Source: a bacterium
GTDB taxonomy: Bacteria; Actinomycetota; Acidimicrobiia; Acidimicrobiales; CATQHL01
Reading direction: 5' to 3'
DNA: 28,151 bases
Assembly: GCA_026713745.1 (NCBI GenBank)
Contig: JAPONU010000026.1
Span: 1 to 28,151 of the forward strand
Position numbers and translations under genes: made by a program. The notes under the pieces were generated by a model. It worked only from the letters and a program-made list of their open reading frames with translations, did not search any database and had not been told where the DNA came from. This document shows, in pieces, positions 1 to 7,768 of this stretch; position 1 is the stretch's first letter, and every line of letters starts with the position of its first letter.

Positions 1-129
1 ACAAACTCTGCGAGCACTGTCCGCTGTAGGCATCCATACCTTGCCCCGGCCGGGCAACGACCCTGCTCATGGTCAACCCGCCGCAAGTCGGCAGGGACAC
101 GCACCTGCCGATCGCAGCGGAGCGCCCTC

Positions 130-135
130 TAACGT
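130..135 (+). promoter_or_regulatory. Putative -10 element (TAACGT) for leaderless glcB transcript
   Basis: The hexamer TAACGT fits the actinobacterial TAnnnT -10 pattern. It ends exactly 6 nt before the ATG of malate synthase, so transcription would begin at or next to the start codon. No properly spaced Shine-Dalgarno sequence is present (the GAGGG abuts the ATG). No convincing -35 box is visible. Inferred from spacing alone. Confidence 0.4.
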
Positions 136-141
136 GAGGGC

Positions 142-2328
142 ATGGCAGAAAACCAACACGTAACGATCGGACGCCTGGAAATCGCGGTCGCACTCGACGC
201 GTTCGTCCGTACCGAGGTGGCCCCCGGAACGGGGATCGATCCCGACCGCTTCTGGGCCGACTTCGAGACCCTCCTGGCAGATCTGGAGCCGCGCTCCAGA
301 GTTCTGCTGGCAACCCGCGACGACCTGCAGGCGCAGATCGACCGGTGGCACGTCGAGCGGCGCGGGCGACCGCACGACGCGGGCCACTACGAGGCCTTCC
401 TGCGATCCATCGGCTACCTGGCGGCCGAACCGGGAACGGTGCAGGTTGCGACCGCGAAAGTCGACCCCGAGGTGGCAGAGGTTGCCGGACCCCAGTTGGT
501 GGTGCCCGTTGACAATGCCCGCTACGCACTGAACGCCGCCAACGCCCGCTGGGGCAGCCTGTACGACGCGCTGTACGGAACCGACGTGATCCCCGAAGAC
601 GGCGGCGCAGGCCGCGACGGCCCCTACAACGCCGTCAGGGGCGACCGCGTCATCGCCTACGCCCGTGAACTGCTCGACCGCCACGCCCCGTTGACCGCCG
701 GCTCCCACAGCGACTCGGTCGCCTACCGGATCGCCGGTGGGGCCCTGGCCATGGAACTGGCCGGCGGCGGCACCGCGACCCTCGCCGAGGGCACTCACCT
801 GGCCGGGTATACGGGCGCGCCCGCCGATCCCGACTCGGTGTTGCTGCGGCGCAACGGCCTCGGCATCGAGATCCTCATCGATCGCAACCACCCCGTCGGC
901 GCCATCGACCGGGCGGGGGTGGCGGACATACACCTCGAAGCGGCGCTCACGACGATCATGGACCTCGAGGATTCCGTCGCCACCGTCGACGCGGCGGACA
1001 AGGTGCTGGCCTACCGCAACTGGCTGGGTCTGATGAGGGGTGACCTGTCGGCCACCTTCACCAAGGGCGCCCGGGAGATGACCCGGCACCTGCGGGCCGA
1101 CTCCGCCTATCTGGACGCCGACGGCGATCCCATGACCCTGCGGCGCCGCAGCGTCATGCTGGTGCGCAACATCGGGCCCCACATCGAGACCGACATCGTG
1201 CGCCTCGACGGCGCCCCCGTCATCGAGACCCTGCTGGACGCCGCCATTTCCGGCTGGTGCGCGATGCACGACCTGGCGGGCACCGGTCCGCACCGCAACA
1301 GCGCCACCGGTTCGATCTACATCGTCAAGCCCAAGATGCACGGGCCTGGCGAGGTCGCCCTGGCCAACGAGCTGTTCGGCCGCGTCGAGGACATCCTGGG
1401 CCTGGCCCGCAACACCTTGAAGATGGGCATCATGGACGAGGAGCGGCGCACCTCGCTGAATCTGGCCGCCTGCATTGCGGCGGCAGCCGAACGGGTCATG
1501 TTCATCAACACCGGCTTCCTGGACCGCACCGGCGACGACATCCACACCTCCATGGAGGCCGGCCCCATGATCCCCAAGGGGGAGATCAAGACCGCCACGT
1601 GGCTCACGACCTACGAGGACGCCAACGTCGACGTGGGCCTGGCGGCGGGCCTCGTGGGACACGGCCAGATCGGCAAGGGCATGTGGACCAGGCCCGACGA
1701 CATGGCCGCGATGCTGGCCGAGAAGACCGGCCACCCCCTCTCGGGAGCCTCCACGGCCTGGGTGCCTTCACCGGTGGCGGCGACCCTGCACGCCCTGCAC
1801 TACCTGGAGATCGACGTGGCGGCGCGCCAGCGCGAGCTGGCCGAGCGCACCCCGGCCCGGGCGCTGGACATGCTGGACTTCGCCACGCTCCCGCCGGGTC
1901 GGGAGTTGACGCCCGCGGAGCTGGCCGGCGAGCTGGAGAACAACGCGCAGGGCATCCTGGGCTATGTCAGCCGCTGGGTCGGCCAGGGTGTGGGCTGCTC
2001 GAAGGTCCCCGACATCGCCGACGTTGCGCTCATGGAGGATCGAGCCACGCTGCGGATCTCGTCCCAGCACATCGCCAACTGGCTGCACCACGGCCTGCTG
2101 AGCCCCGAGCAGGTACACGCCACCATGGAACGCATGGCCGCTGTGGTGGACGCCCAGAACGCCGGCGACCCCGACTACCAGCCCATGTGCGGCGACCTGG
2201 CCGCCAGCATCCCCTACCAGGCCGCCGTGGCGCTGGTGATGGAGGGCCTCAGCCAACCCAACGGCTACACCGAGTACATCCTCATCGAGCAGCGCCGCCG
2301 CATGAAGGCCGCCCTGAGCGCCGGCTGA
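142..2328 (+). CDS. glcB: Malate synthase G
   Basis: This enzyme condenses glyoxylate with acetyl-CoA and water to give malate, the second step of the glyoxylate shunt, in the cytoplasm. The 728-aa length is normal for the monomeric G isoform. Visible family blocks are LEDSVATVDAADK, the LVRN block around R342 (matching the catalytic Arg of E. coli GlcB), GIMDEERRTSLNL around E433, GFLDRTGD with D461, GCSKVPD with C619, and LMEDRATLR with D633, the equivalent of the catalytic base Asp631. The set is complete, so the enzyme should be active. The ATG start is chosen because a TAnnnT element sits 6 nt upstream and the N-terminus matches the family. No isocitrate lyase gene is present in the window. 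The last 67 bp recur, diverged, at 3869-3935 beyond the neighbouring ATPase gene. Confidence 0.97.
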   Translation: MAENQHVTIGRLEIAVALDAFVRTEVAPGTGIDPDRFWADFETLLADLEPRSRVLLATRDDLQAQIDRWHVERRGRPHDAGHYEAFLRSIGYLAAEPGTVQVATAKVDPEVAEVAGPQLVVPVDNARYALNAANARWGSLYDALYGTDVIPEDGGAGRDGPYNAVRGDRVIAYARELLDRHAPLTAGSHSDSVAYRIAGGALAMELAGGGTATLAEGTHLAGYTGAPADPDSVLLRRNGLGIEILIDRNHPVGAIDRAGVADIHLEAALTTIMDLEDSVATVDAADKVLAYRNWLGLMRGDLSATFTKGAREMTRHLRADSAYLDADGDPMTLRRRSVMLVRNIGPHIETDIVRLDGAPVIETLLDAAISGWCAMHDLAGTGPHRNSATGSIYIVKPKMHGPGEVALANELFGRVEDILGLARNTLKMGIMDEERRTSLNLAACIAAAAERVMFINTGFLDRTGDDIHTSMEAGPMIPKGEIKTATWLTTYEDANVDVGLAAGLVGHGQIGKGMWTRPDDMAAMLAEKTGHPLSGASTAWVPSPVAATLHALHYLEIDVAARQRELAERTPARALDMLDFATLPPGRELTPAELAGELENNAQGILGYVSRWVGQGVGCSKVPDIADVALMEDRATLRISSQHIANWLHHGLLSPEQVHATMERMAAVVDAQNAGDPDYQPMCGDLAASIPYQAAVALVMEGLSQPNGYTEYILIEQRRRMKAALSAG

Positions 2329-2410
2329 GGCTGAGGCGCCGCGGGCACAGGCGCGTTCGCCGCACGGCTGCCAGGCGCGACCGAGGCGGGGAACCGGCCC
2401 GTCTCCACTG

Positions 2411-2434
2411 CGGGGCGCGCAGCGACGCGCCCCG
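2411..2434 (+). terminator. GC-rich hairpin downstream of glcB
   Basis: A perfect 9-bp inverted repeat (CGGGGCGCG / CGCGCCCCG) has a 6-nt loop and lies 82 nt after the glcB stop. There is no T-tract, as is usual for GC-rich actinobacterial terminators. It separates glcB from the 23-bp repeat array. It is probably a terminator, and a structural element of the ATPase cassette is the alternative. Confidence 0.45.
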
Positions 2435-2453
2435 AGAATCACAGCGGACCCGT

Positions 2454-2568
2454 CGTGAAAATCACGGCAGACAGGTGTTGCAATTCACGGTAAACACTGC
2501 ATGAATTTCACGGTAGAAGCTATGTGAATTTCACGGTACAATCTGTGTGAGTTTCACGGGGGACACTG
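2454..2568 (+). repeat. Tandem array of five 23-bp units (array 1) directly before the ATPase start codon
   Basis: The core TCACGG recurs at 2462, 2485, 2508, 2531 and 2554, a spacing of exactly 23 bp each time. Units 1, 4 and 5 carry a perfect dyad GTGA-N3-TCAC, and unit 4 reads GTGAATTTCAC. The fifth unit ends at 2568, the base before the ATG at 2569. Units 2-4 continue as TCACGGTA, while unit 5 reads TCACGGGGGA and so creates a ribosome binding site. The array also contains the best -10 candidate. It looks like a row of operator or protein-binding sites built into the promoter of the ATPase gene. It is not a CRISPR array because there are no long unique spacers. Confidence 0.92.
2537..2562 (+). 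promoter_or_regulatory. Putative -10 (TACAAT) and ribosome binding site inside array 1
   Basis: TACAAT (2537-2542) matches the -10 consensus at five of six bases and lies in the variable half of repeat unit 4. The GGGGG run (2558-2562) of unit 5 sits 6 nt before the ATG and would act as Shine-Dalgarno sequence. A transcript start near 2549 would leave a leader of about 20 nt. Any protein bound to units 4-5 would cover the promoter and the transcription start. No good -35 box is visible. Confidence 0.45.
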
Positions 2569-3846
2569 ATGGCCGGGCTGATCGAGCGACGACTCAACGA
2601 GATCGTGCGGCAGCGAATGACAGAGTCGCCCGTGGTGTTGCTGCAAGGGCCACGCTCGGTCGGCAAGTCGACACTGCTCCGAGCGCTGGCGACACGACAC
2701 GACCGTCCGGTGATCGATCTGGACGACCTCGCGGTCCGTGCGGCCGTGGCCAACGATCCCGCCTTGTTCACCTCCGGGCACGCGCCGGTGTTCATCGACG
2801 AGTACCAGCACGTCCCCGACCTGCTGGCAGCGATCAAGGCCGAACTGAACCGCGACGGATCGCCGGGCAGATTCGTCATCACCGGATCCACCCGCTTCGA
2901 TTCGCTGCCCCTCGCCTCGCAATCGCTCACAGGCCGGCTGCACCGCATCGAGATCCAACCGTTCTCGCAGGGCGAGATCGACTCCCGGCGCGAGCGCCTG
3001 ATCGAGACGCTGCTCTGCGACCCCGCAGCCGTCGTGACACCCGAGCCATCCGCCACCACGCGCCGGCAGTACGCGATCCGTATCACCCGAGGCGGGTTTC
3101 CGATGGCGCTCACCCGCAGCGAGGCGGCACGCCATCGCTGGTTCGACGACTACGTTGCCCTTTGCCTGCAACGCGACCTGCTCGACGTGGGCCGCGTGCG
3201 CCGACCGGGGGCGCTCGCCCCGCTGCTGTCGCGGCTCGCCGCGCAGACGTCGCAGGTCCTGAACGTGTCGCGGGCGGGTGCCGGGGAAGGGCTGCCCGCA
3301 AGCACCGCCTCCGACTACGTCGACCTACTCCGGAGCGTGTTCCTCGTGCGGCTGCTGCCGGCCTGGGGGAAGACGCTGCGCGCCGCCACCGCGGCGCGCC
3401 CGAAGCTCCACCTGGTGGATTCGGGCTTGGCGGCCCGGTTGCTGCGTCTCACGCCCGACAGGCTCGGCGGGCTGGACGCCACCTCCTTGCAGCAGTTCGG
3501 GCACCTGATCGAGACGTTCGTCGCCGGCGAGATCCTCAAGCAGGCGTCGTGGATGGAGCACCGCCCACACATCGGTCACTGGCGCACGCACCACGGGGCG
3601 GAGGTCGACCTCGTCATCGAGGACGGACAGACCGGCTCGGTGGTCGGCATCGAGGTCAAGGCCGGGTCCCGGGTCCACCCGGGCGACCGGCGCGGCCTGC
3701 GGATGCTCCGCGACCGGCTCGGCAATCGATTCACCGTGGGGGTCGTCCTCTACACGGGCACCCACTGCATCCGCTACGCCGACGACGAACGCATCATCGC
3801 ACTGCCCATCGACCGTCTCTGGACCAATACCGCCACAGGCGAGTAG
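2569..3846 (+). CDS. AAA+ ATPase with C-terminal DUF4143 (nuclease-like) domain, copy 1
   Basis: A 425-aa protein of the AAA_14/DUF4143 type. The Walker A GPRSVGKST (K33) and Walker B FIDEYQ (D77, E78) are intact, followed by the sensor-like FVITGST. The middle part (about residues 225-265) resembles the winged helix common in this family. The C-terminal part carries E345-x-D347 and, after a loop, E362-x-K364, a layout like a PD-(D/E)XK nuclease core. The cellular role of this family is not established. The start follows from the GGGGG ribosome binding site in the last repeat unit. The gene stands alone, opens directly behind array 1, and is followed within 22 nt by a remnant of a malate synthase 3' end, which suggests a mobile or recombined cassette. 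Autoregulation through the array is an inference from position. Confidence 0.88.
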   Translation: MAGLIERRLNEIVRQRMTESPVVLLQGPRSVGKSTLLRALATRHDRPVIDLDDLAVRAAVANDPALFTSGHAPVFIDEYQHVPDLLAAIKAELNRDGSPGRFVITGSTRFDSLPLASQSLTGRLHRIEIQPFSQGEIDSRRERLIETLLCDPAAVVTPEPSATTRRQYAIRITRGGFPMALTRSEAARHRWFDDYVALCLQRDLLDVGRVRRPGALAPLLSRLAAQTSQVLNVSRAGAGEGLPASTASDYVDLLRSVFLVRLLPAWGKTLRAATAARPKLHLVDSGLAARLLRLTPDRLGGLDATSLQQFGHLIETFVAGEILKQASWMEHRPHIGHWRTHHGAEVDLVIEDGQTGSVVGIEVKAGSRVHPGDRRGLRMLRDRLGNRFTVGVVLYTGTHCIRYADDERIIALPIDRLWTNTATGE

Positions 3847-3868
3847 ACCGACCGCGGCGAACGCGAGG

Positions 3869-3935
3869 CGGCAACACCGAGTTCGCCCTCATCGAGCAGC
3901 GCCACCGGATGAAGGCCACCCTGGCCACTGGCTGA
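3869..3935 (+). pseudogene. Diverged remnant of a malate synthase 3' end
   Basis: These 67 bp align without gaps to the last 67 bp of the intact gene at 2262-2328, with 56 of 67 identities by hand count, including a 16-bp exact block at 3888-3903. Translated, it reads NTEFALIEQRHRMKATLATG then stop, against YTEYILIEQRRRMKAALSAG then stop in the intact protein. It has no start or upstream coding part. Homology begins 22 nt after the ATPase stop codon, so the ATPase cassette is bracketed by two glcB tails 1607 bp apart. Differences at both synonymous and replacement sites suggest the two tails come from different malate synthase alleles. Confidence 0.88.
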
Positions 3936-4003
3936 GCGCGCGAAGGCGGCTCGAATCACTCGCCCGCAGGCCAGTCCTCCACCGTCAGTTCCTCCTCCAA
4001 CGA

Positions 4004-7000
4004 CTACCGCCGCGTCGTTTCACCCTGTCCGCCCTCTTCGAAGCGCGAAACCGCCCGGCGGACCTCGGCGACTGCGTCGGGGAGGTCGTCCACCTGCACT
4101 TCGTGGACACTGTTGGGCCCGAGGAAGACGAAGACGCAGCGCGAGACCTCCTGGCCGGTGGCCTCGGCGAGCATCAGGGCGTAGGCGGCGATCTGCAGCC
4201 GGTAGCCGGGCTTGTGGCGAAGGTCGGGGCGCTCGTCGGAGTCGTGGGTCTTGTAGTCGACCACCACGAAGGAACCGTCGGGCGCCTCGTAGAGCAGGTC
4301 GATGAACCCCTCGAGGAGGCGGCCCTCCACCTCGGCGGCGGCGTACAGCTCGCGCCAGTGGCGCCGCCGGGCCGCCTCCCGGACCACCGGGGATGTGAGG
4401 GCGTTGCGTGCTCGAGCGGCCACGTCCTCCGCGAGGTGATCGATGCCCTCGGCAGCCGCGTACCGGCGGGCCGACGCCAAGAGCCCCTCGCCGGGCGCGT
4501 CGAGGCTCGCCGCCTGGAGCACGGCGTGGACCGCCCGGCCGAGTGCGGTGCCGTAGCGGCCCTTACGCCACGCCGGCGACTCCTCGTCGCCGGCGTCCTT
4601 GTCGAGCCCTGGATCGGCCCTGCCCGGCGCCGCCGGGGTTTCGCGTCGCTCGGCGAGGGCATTCTCGGCCGCAACAGCTCGCGGCTCGCCGGGCTCTGCG
4701 GCTCCGTTTCCGGTCGCCGCGACCACCCCGCTGGCGGCCACCACAGGGCTGCGCTCGGCGCGGGCCCAAAGGGCTGCGTGCATGCGTTCCCACTCGCGGA
4801 GGGACGGCACAGGGGCGGTCGCCGGCCGTGAGTCCGCGCCGCGTCGGGCCCGGCCGGAGCCCCGGTTGCCGCGCACCGCCGGTGTGGCGCCGGGATGTTC
4901 GCCGTAGGGCGAAGCCCCCGGCGGCAACGACTCCAGCGGGCGACCCGCGGTCCAGCCGGCCAGTTCCAGCGCCCAGGCGAAGCCCGGCGGGGACGAGGCC
5001 GGCCTCTCCATATCGCCGTTCGCGGAGGCATCGAGAGCCACGGTGAGCGGATGGGGGGCCACCGAATCCTGGGCGGGCTGCGGATCCACGACCTCGGCAA
5101 CGCTGTGCGCCAGCAACTCAGCGAGGGTCATCCTCGGCAGGATCTCCCCGGCGGCCAGGTTCTGCCACGACGGCGGCTTGCGGCCGGTGCGGTACAGCGA
5201 GACCGCCAGGTAGTCCTCGGCCCGGGTGCAGGCCACGTAGAGCTTGCGTATGTCCTCGTGGTACTCGTGCAGCTGTTCGGAGTCCGCCACCCCGTCGCTG
5301 CCGAACGAGCGGACGCGCCCGCCCAGCTTGGCGAACGCGCCGCCGCTGCGCGGGAAGGCCAACTCCGAGGACCGGTTCCCTCGGGGTGAGCCGACGGTGC
5401 CCGAGAATCCGGCCACCACCACGAACGGGAACTCCAGACCCTTGGCGGCGTGGACGGTCATGATCCGAACGGCGCCGTCATCGGTCTCGGGAACGAGCGC
5501 CTCGGTCACCCGCGCCCCCTCGCCGCGCTGCATGTCGACCCAGCCGAGGTAGGCCCGCAGCGTGCCGCCGGTGGAATCCGAGAAGGCGCGCGCCTGGTCG
5601 GCGGCCCGGCGCAGGCGGCGCCAGGTGTCCCGGTGACGGTCCTCGGCGAACGCCAACTCCATCAGCCGGCGCTCGCGCACCACCCGGTCGACGATCTCCC
5701 CCGGGCTGCACCACAGCCGCTCGTCGTGCAGTTCGCGCATCCACTCCAGCGCCTCGGCGACCGGGTGGTCGGGCTGCGGGCTGAGGTAGTCCCAGGGCCG
5801 GTGCGAGCCGCCGCAGCGCTGCCGGTACTCGTACAGGTCGTCGTCGCCGAAGCCGAAGGCCGCCGAGCGCAACGCCGTCACCACCGCCAGATGGTCCGAC
5901 GGGTCGTCCACGGCGCGCAGGGTGGCCAGCAGGTCGGTCTCCGCGCGGGTGGCGTAGACGAGGCTGGAGGACTCCACCCGGTACGGCAGGCCGGCCGCCT
6001 CGAACGCCCCGATGAGCGGGCCCAGCACGGTGCGGGCCGGGATCAGGACACACACGTCGGCGAGCCGCAGGGGCCGCGTCCCCTCGCCGTCGGCAACGGG
6101 CCACCTCTCGCCGACAGCTCGGGTGATCAGAGCGGCCACCTCGCCGAACTCGACGCCGCGGAGTTGCTCGGCGGAGATCCCGCGCGAATCGCCCTCGCCG
6201 ATACTGCCCGTGCCCAGCAGCAGCACCGGTGCTCCGGCCTCGCCCCCCAGCGGCCGGCGGGCGGCCTGAAGGGGCACGTAGTCGGGTTGGGATCCGTCCG
6301 CGTGCCCGACGAGATGGCCGAAGACGGCGTTGACCCAGTCCACGATGGCCGGCGACGAGCGCCAGTTGCGACTGAGGGTCTCGCGGGCAGCGGGACCGGC
6401 CCAGTCCGCCACCTGCAGGTACAACCCGATGTCGGCGCGCCGGAAGCGGTACAGGGACTGCTTCGGGTCGCCCACGAAGAAGAGCGCGCCGTCGCCGGCG
6501 GTGAGGTCCTGCCAGGACGCCGGCTCGGCGGCCTCGGCCGGGTCCTCGCAGGCGATCAGCAGCGCCAGCTCCACCTGGATGGGGTCGGTGTCCTGGAACT
6601 CGTCGATGAGGAGCCGCCCGAAACGCCGGCGCAGCGCCCGGCGCACGGCGGCGCCGCGGTCGGGATGGCGCAGCAGGTTCCGGGCCTGCACCAGCAGGTC
6701 GTGGAAGACGAGACGTCCCTGGCTGCGGCGCCTCTCGGCCTCGGCCAGCACGAAGCCCGCCAGGCGGGCCAGCAGCCGCGCCGCGCATGCCCTCCCAGTG
6801 ACGTCGAGCCGTGCGCCGGCTTCGGCGCGCAAGTCCCTGAGCCGCTCGCGCACGGCCTCCTTGTCGAAGGAAGGGTGCCAGTTCTGCTTGCGGCCACGCG
6901 GCTTCGGTCCACGAGCCGCCTCCTCGAGCAGCACCACGGCCTCCAACTCGTCCGCTCGCTCGAGGCGATCAGCCAGCCGGCCGAGATCCGCCAGGGCCTC

Positions 7001-7768
7001 GCAGAGGGCGTCGGCCTCGCCGGGTAGCAGCCCCGAGGACCGGTCCGGCGGGACGTAACACCAGCGGCTCTCGCCGGCCAGTTCGCGCATCAGCACGACC
7101 AGGTCGGCGAACTCCAGCGGCGGCGCCTCGGGAACCTCGGCGAGCGCGGGGATGCGCTCGGCGGCCAGATCCCAGTTGTCGGCCATGCGCCGGGCCACGC
7201 TCCGGAGGTTCGCCACCCGCATCCCCAGGGCGTCTCCCAGCACCAGCGCTCGCTCCATCTGCGGCTCGGCCAGCAACTCCTCGGTGAACCGTTCCCAGCC
7301 CTCGGAGAACTCCATGTCCGCGCCGATCTCGTCGAGCATCTCCAGCCGGGGCGGCAGGCCGGCCTCGGTGGTGTGCTCGCGCAGGATCCGCTGCGCGAAG
7401 GAGTGCAGCGTGCAGACTGCGGCGGCGTCCAGGTCGTCCAGGGCGCGGCGCAGGATCTCCTCCTCGTCCTCGGAGGCTTCGCGGCTCGCCCTCACGAGAT
7501 CCCGCCGGAGGCGCTCGCGCAACTCCGCTGCGGCCTTCTCGGTGAAGGTGATGGCGGCGATGTTGGACAGCGCCACGCCGCTGCGAATCAGCGCCATGAT
7601 CCGCGCCACCAGTGCCGTCGTCTTGCCGGTCCCCGCACCGGCCTCCAGGAAAAGGTCCCGCTCCAGGTCCCCTGCCGCGGCCAGGCGGGCCCGGGCGTCG
7701 GCGTCGCCGCCGTCACGGGCACCCGAGCCGGGATCGGAGTCGTCGCCTGCACGCACCGGCCGGCTCAC
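4004..7768 (-). CDS. addA: UvrD-type helicase-nuclease, AddA-like (RecB family)
   Basis: The motor and nuclease subunit of an AddAB-type complex, which unwinds and resects double-strand breaks for RecA-dependent repair and degrades foreign linear DNA. The protein has 1254 aa, normal for AddA. Superfamily 1 helicase motifs run in order: Walker A AGAGTGKT (K49), AITFTEKAAAELRERL, motif II LIDEFQDTD (D389, E390), FVGDPKQSLYRFRRAD and MTVHAAKGLEFP. The C-terminus has a RecB-type nuclease core GFIDLLYE then VVVDYKTH (D1171, K1173) and the QIAAYALML helix. The GTG start at 7768 overlaps the TGA of the upstream addB-like gene as GTGA, implying translational coupling. A longer in-frame extension exists but lies wholly inside addB. 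AdnA of mycobacteria is a less likely match because the partner here lacks helicase motifs. Confidence 0.9.
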   Translation of the reverse strand: MSRPVRAGDDSDPGSGARDGGDADARARLAAAGDLERDLFLEAGAGTGKTTALVARIMALIRSGVALSNIAAITFTEKAAAELRERLRRDLVRASREASEDEEEILRRALDDLDAAAVCTLHSFAQRILREHTTEAGLPPRLEMLDEIGADMEFSEGWERFTEELLAEPQMERALVLGDALGMRVANLRSVARRMADNWDLAAERIPALAEVPEAPPLEFADLVVLMRELAGESRWCYVPPDRSSGLLPGEADALCEALADLGRLADRLERADELEAVVLLEEAARGPKPRGRKQNWHPSFDKEAVRERLRDLRAEAGARLDVTGRACAARLLARLAGFVLAEAERRRSQGRLVFHDLLVQARNLLRHPDRGAAVRRALRRRFGRLLIDEFQDTDPIQVELALLIACEDPAEAAEPASWQDLTAGDGALFFVGDPKQSLYRFRRADIGLYLQVADWAGPAARETLSRNWRSSPAIVDWVNAVFGHLVGHADGSQPDYVPLQAARRPLGGEAGAPVLLLGTGSIGEGDSRGISAEQLRGVEFGEVAALITRAVGERWPVADGEGTRPLRLADVCVLIPARTVLGPLIGAFEAAGLPYRVESSSLVYATRAETDLLATLRAVDDPSDHLAVVTALRSAAFGFGDDDLYEYRQRCGGSHRPWDYLSPQPDHPVAEALEWMRELHDERLWCSPGEIVDRVVRERRLMELAFAEDRHRDTWRRLRRAADQARAFSDSTGGTLRAYLGWVDMQRGEGARVTEALVPETDDGAVRIMTVHAAKGLEFPFVVVAGFSGTVGSPRGNRSSELAFPRSGGAFAKLGGRVRSFGSDGVADSEQLHEYHEDIRKLYVACTRAEDYLAVSLYRTGRKPPSWQNLAAGEILPRMTLAELLAHSVAEVVDPQPAQDSVAPHPLTVALDASANGDMERPASSPPGFAWALELAGWTAGRPLESLPPGASPYGEHPGATPAVRGNRGSGRARRGADSRPATAPVPSLREWERMHAALWARAERSPVVAASGVVAATGNGAAEPGEPRAVAAENALAERRETPAAPGRADPGLDKDAGDEESPAWRKGRYGTALGRAVHAVLQAASLDAPGEGLLASARRYAAAEGIDHLAEDVAARARNALTSPVVREAARRRHWRELYAAAEVEGRLLEGFIDLLYEAPDGSFVVVDYKTHDSDERPDLRHKPGYRLQIAAYALMLAEATGQEVSRCVFVFLGPNSVHEVQVDDLPDAVAEVRRAVSRFEEGGQGETTRR

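Noticed and set aside
73..1734. 553-aa open frame antisense to malate synthase
   Set aside because: It is a shadow of glcB caused by high GC in third positions. It is rich in Gly, Val, Asp and His without recognisable motifs, and the sense strand codes for a full conserved enzyme.
1960..2040. Loss of a catalytic Asp in malate synthase (WVGQG where WVDQG or WVEQG is common)
   Set aside because: That position is variable in the family. The catalytic Asp is in LMEDRATLR, present as D633.
2454..2568. Array 1 as a CRISPR
   Set aside because: The period is only 23 bp, with about half the unit conserved. There are no long unique spacers, no cas genes, and the array runs into a start codon.
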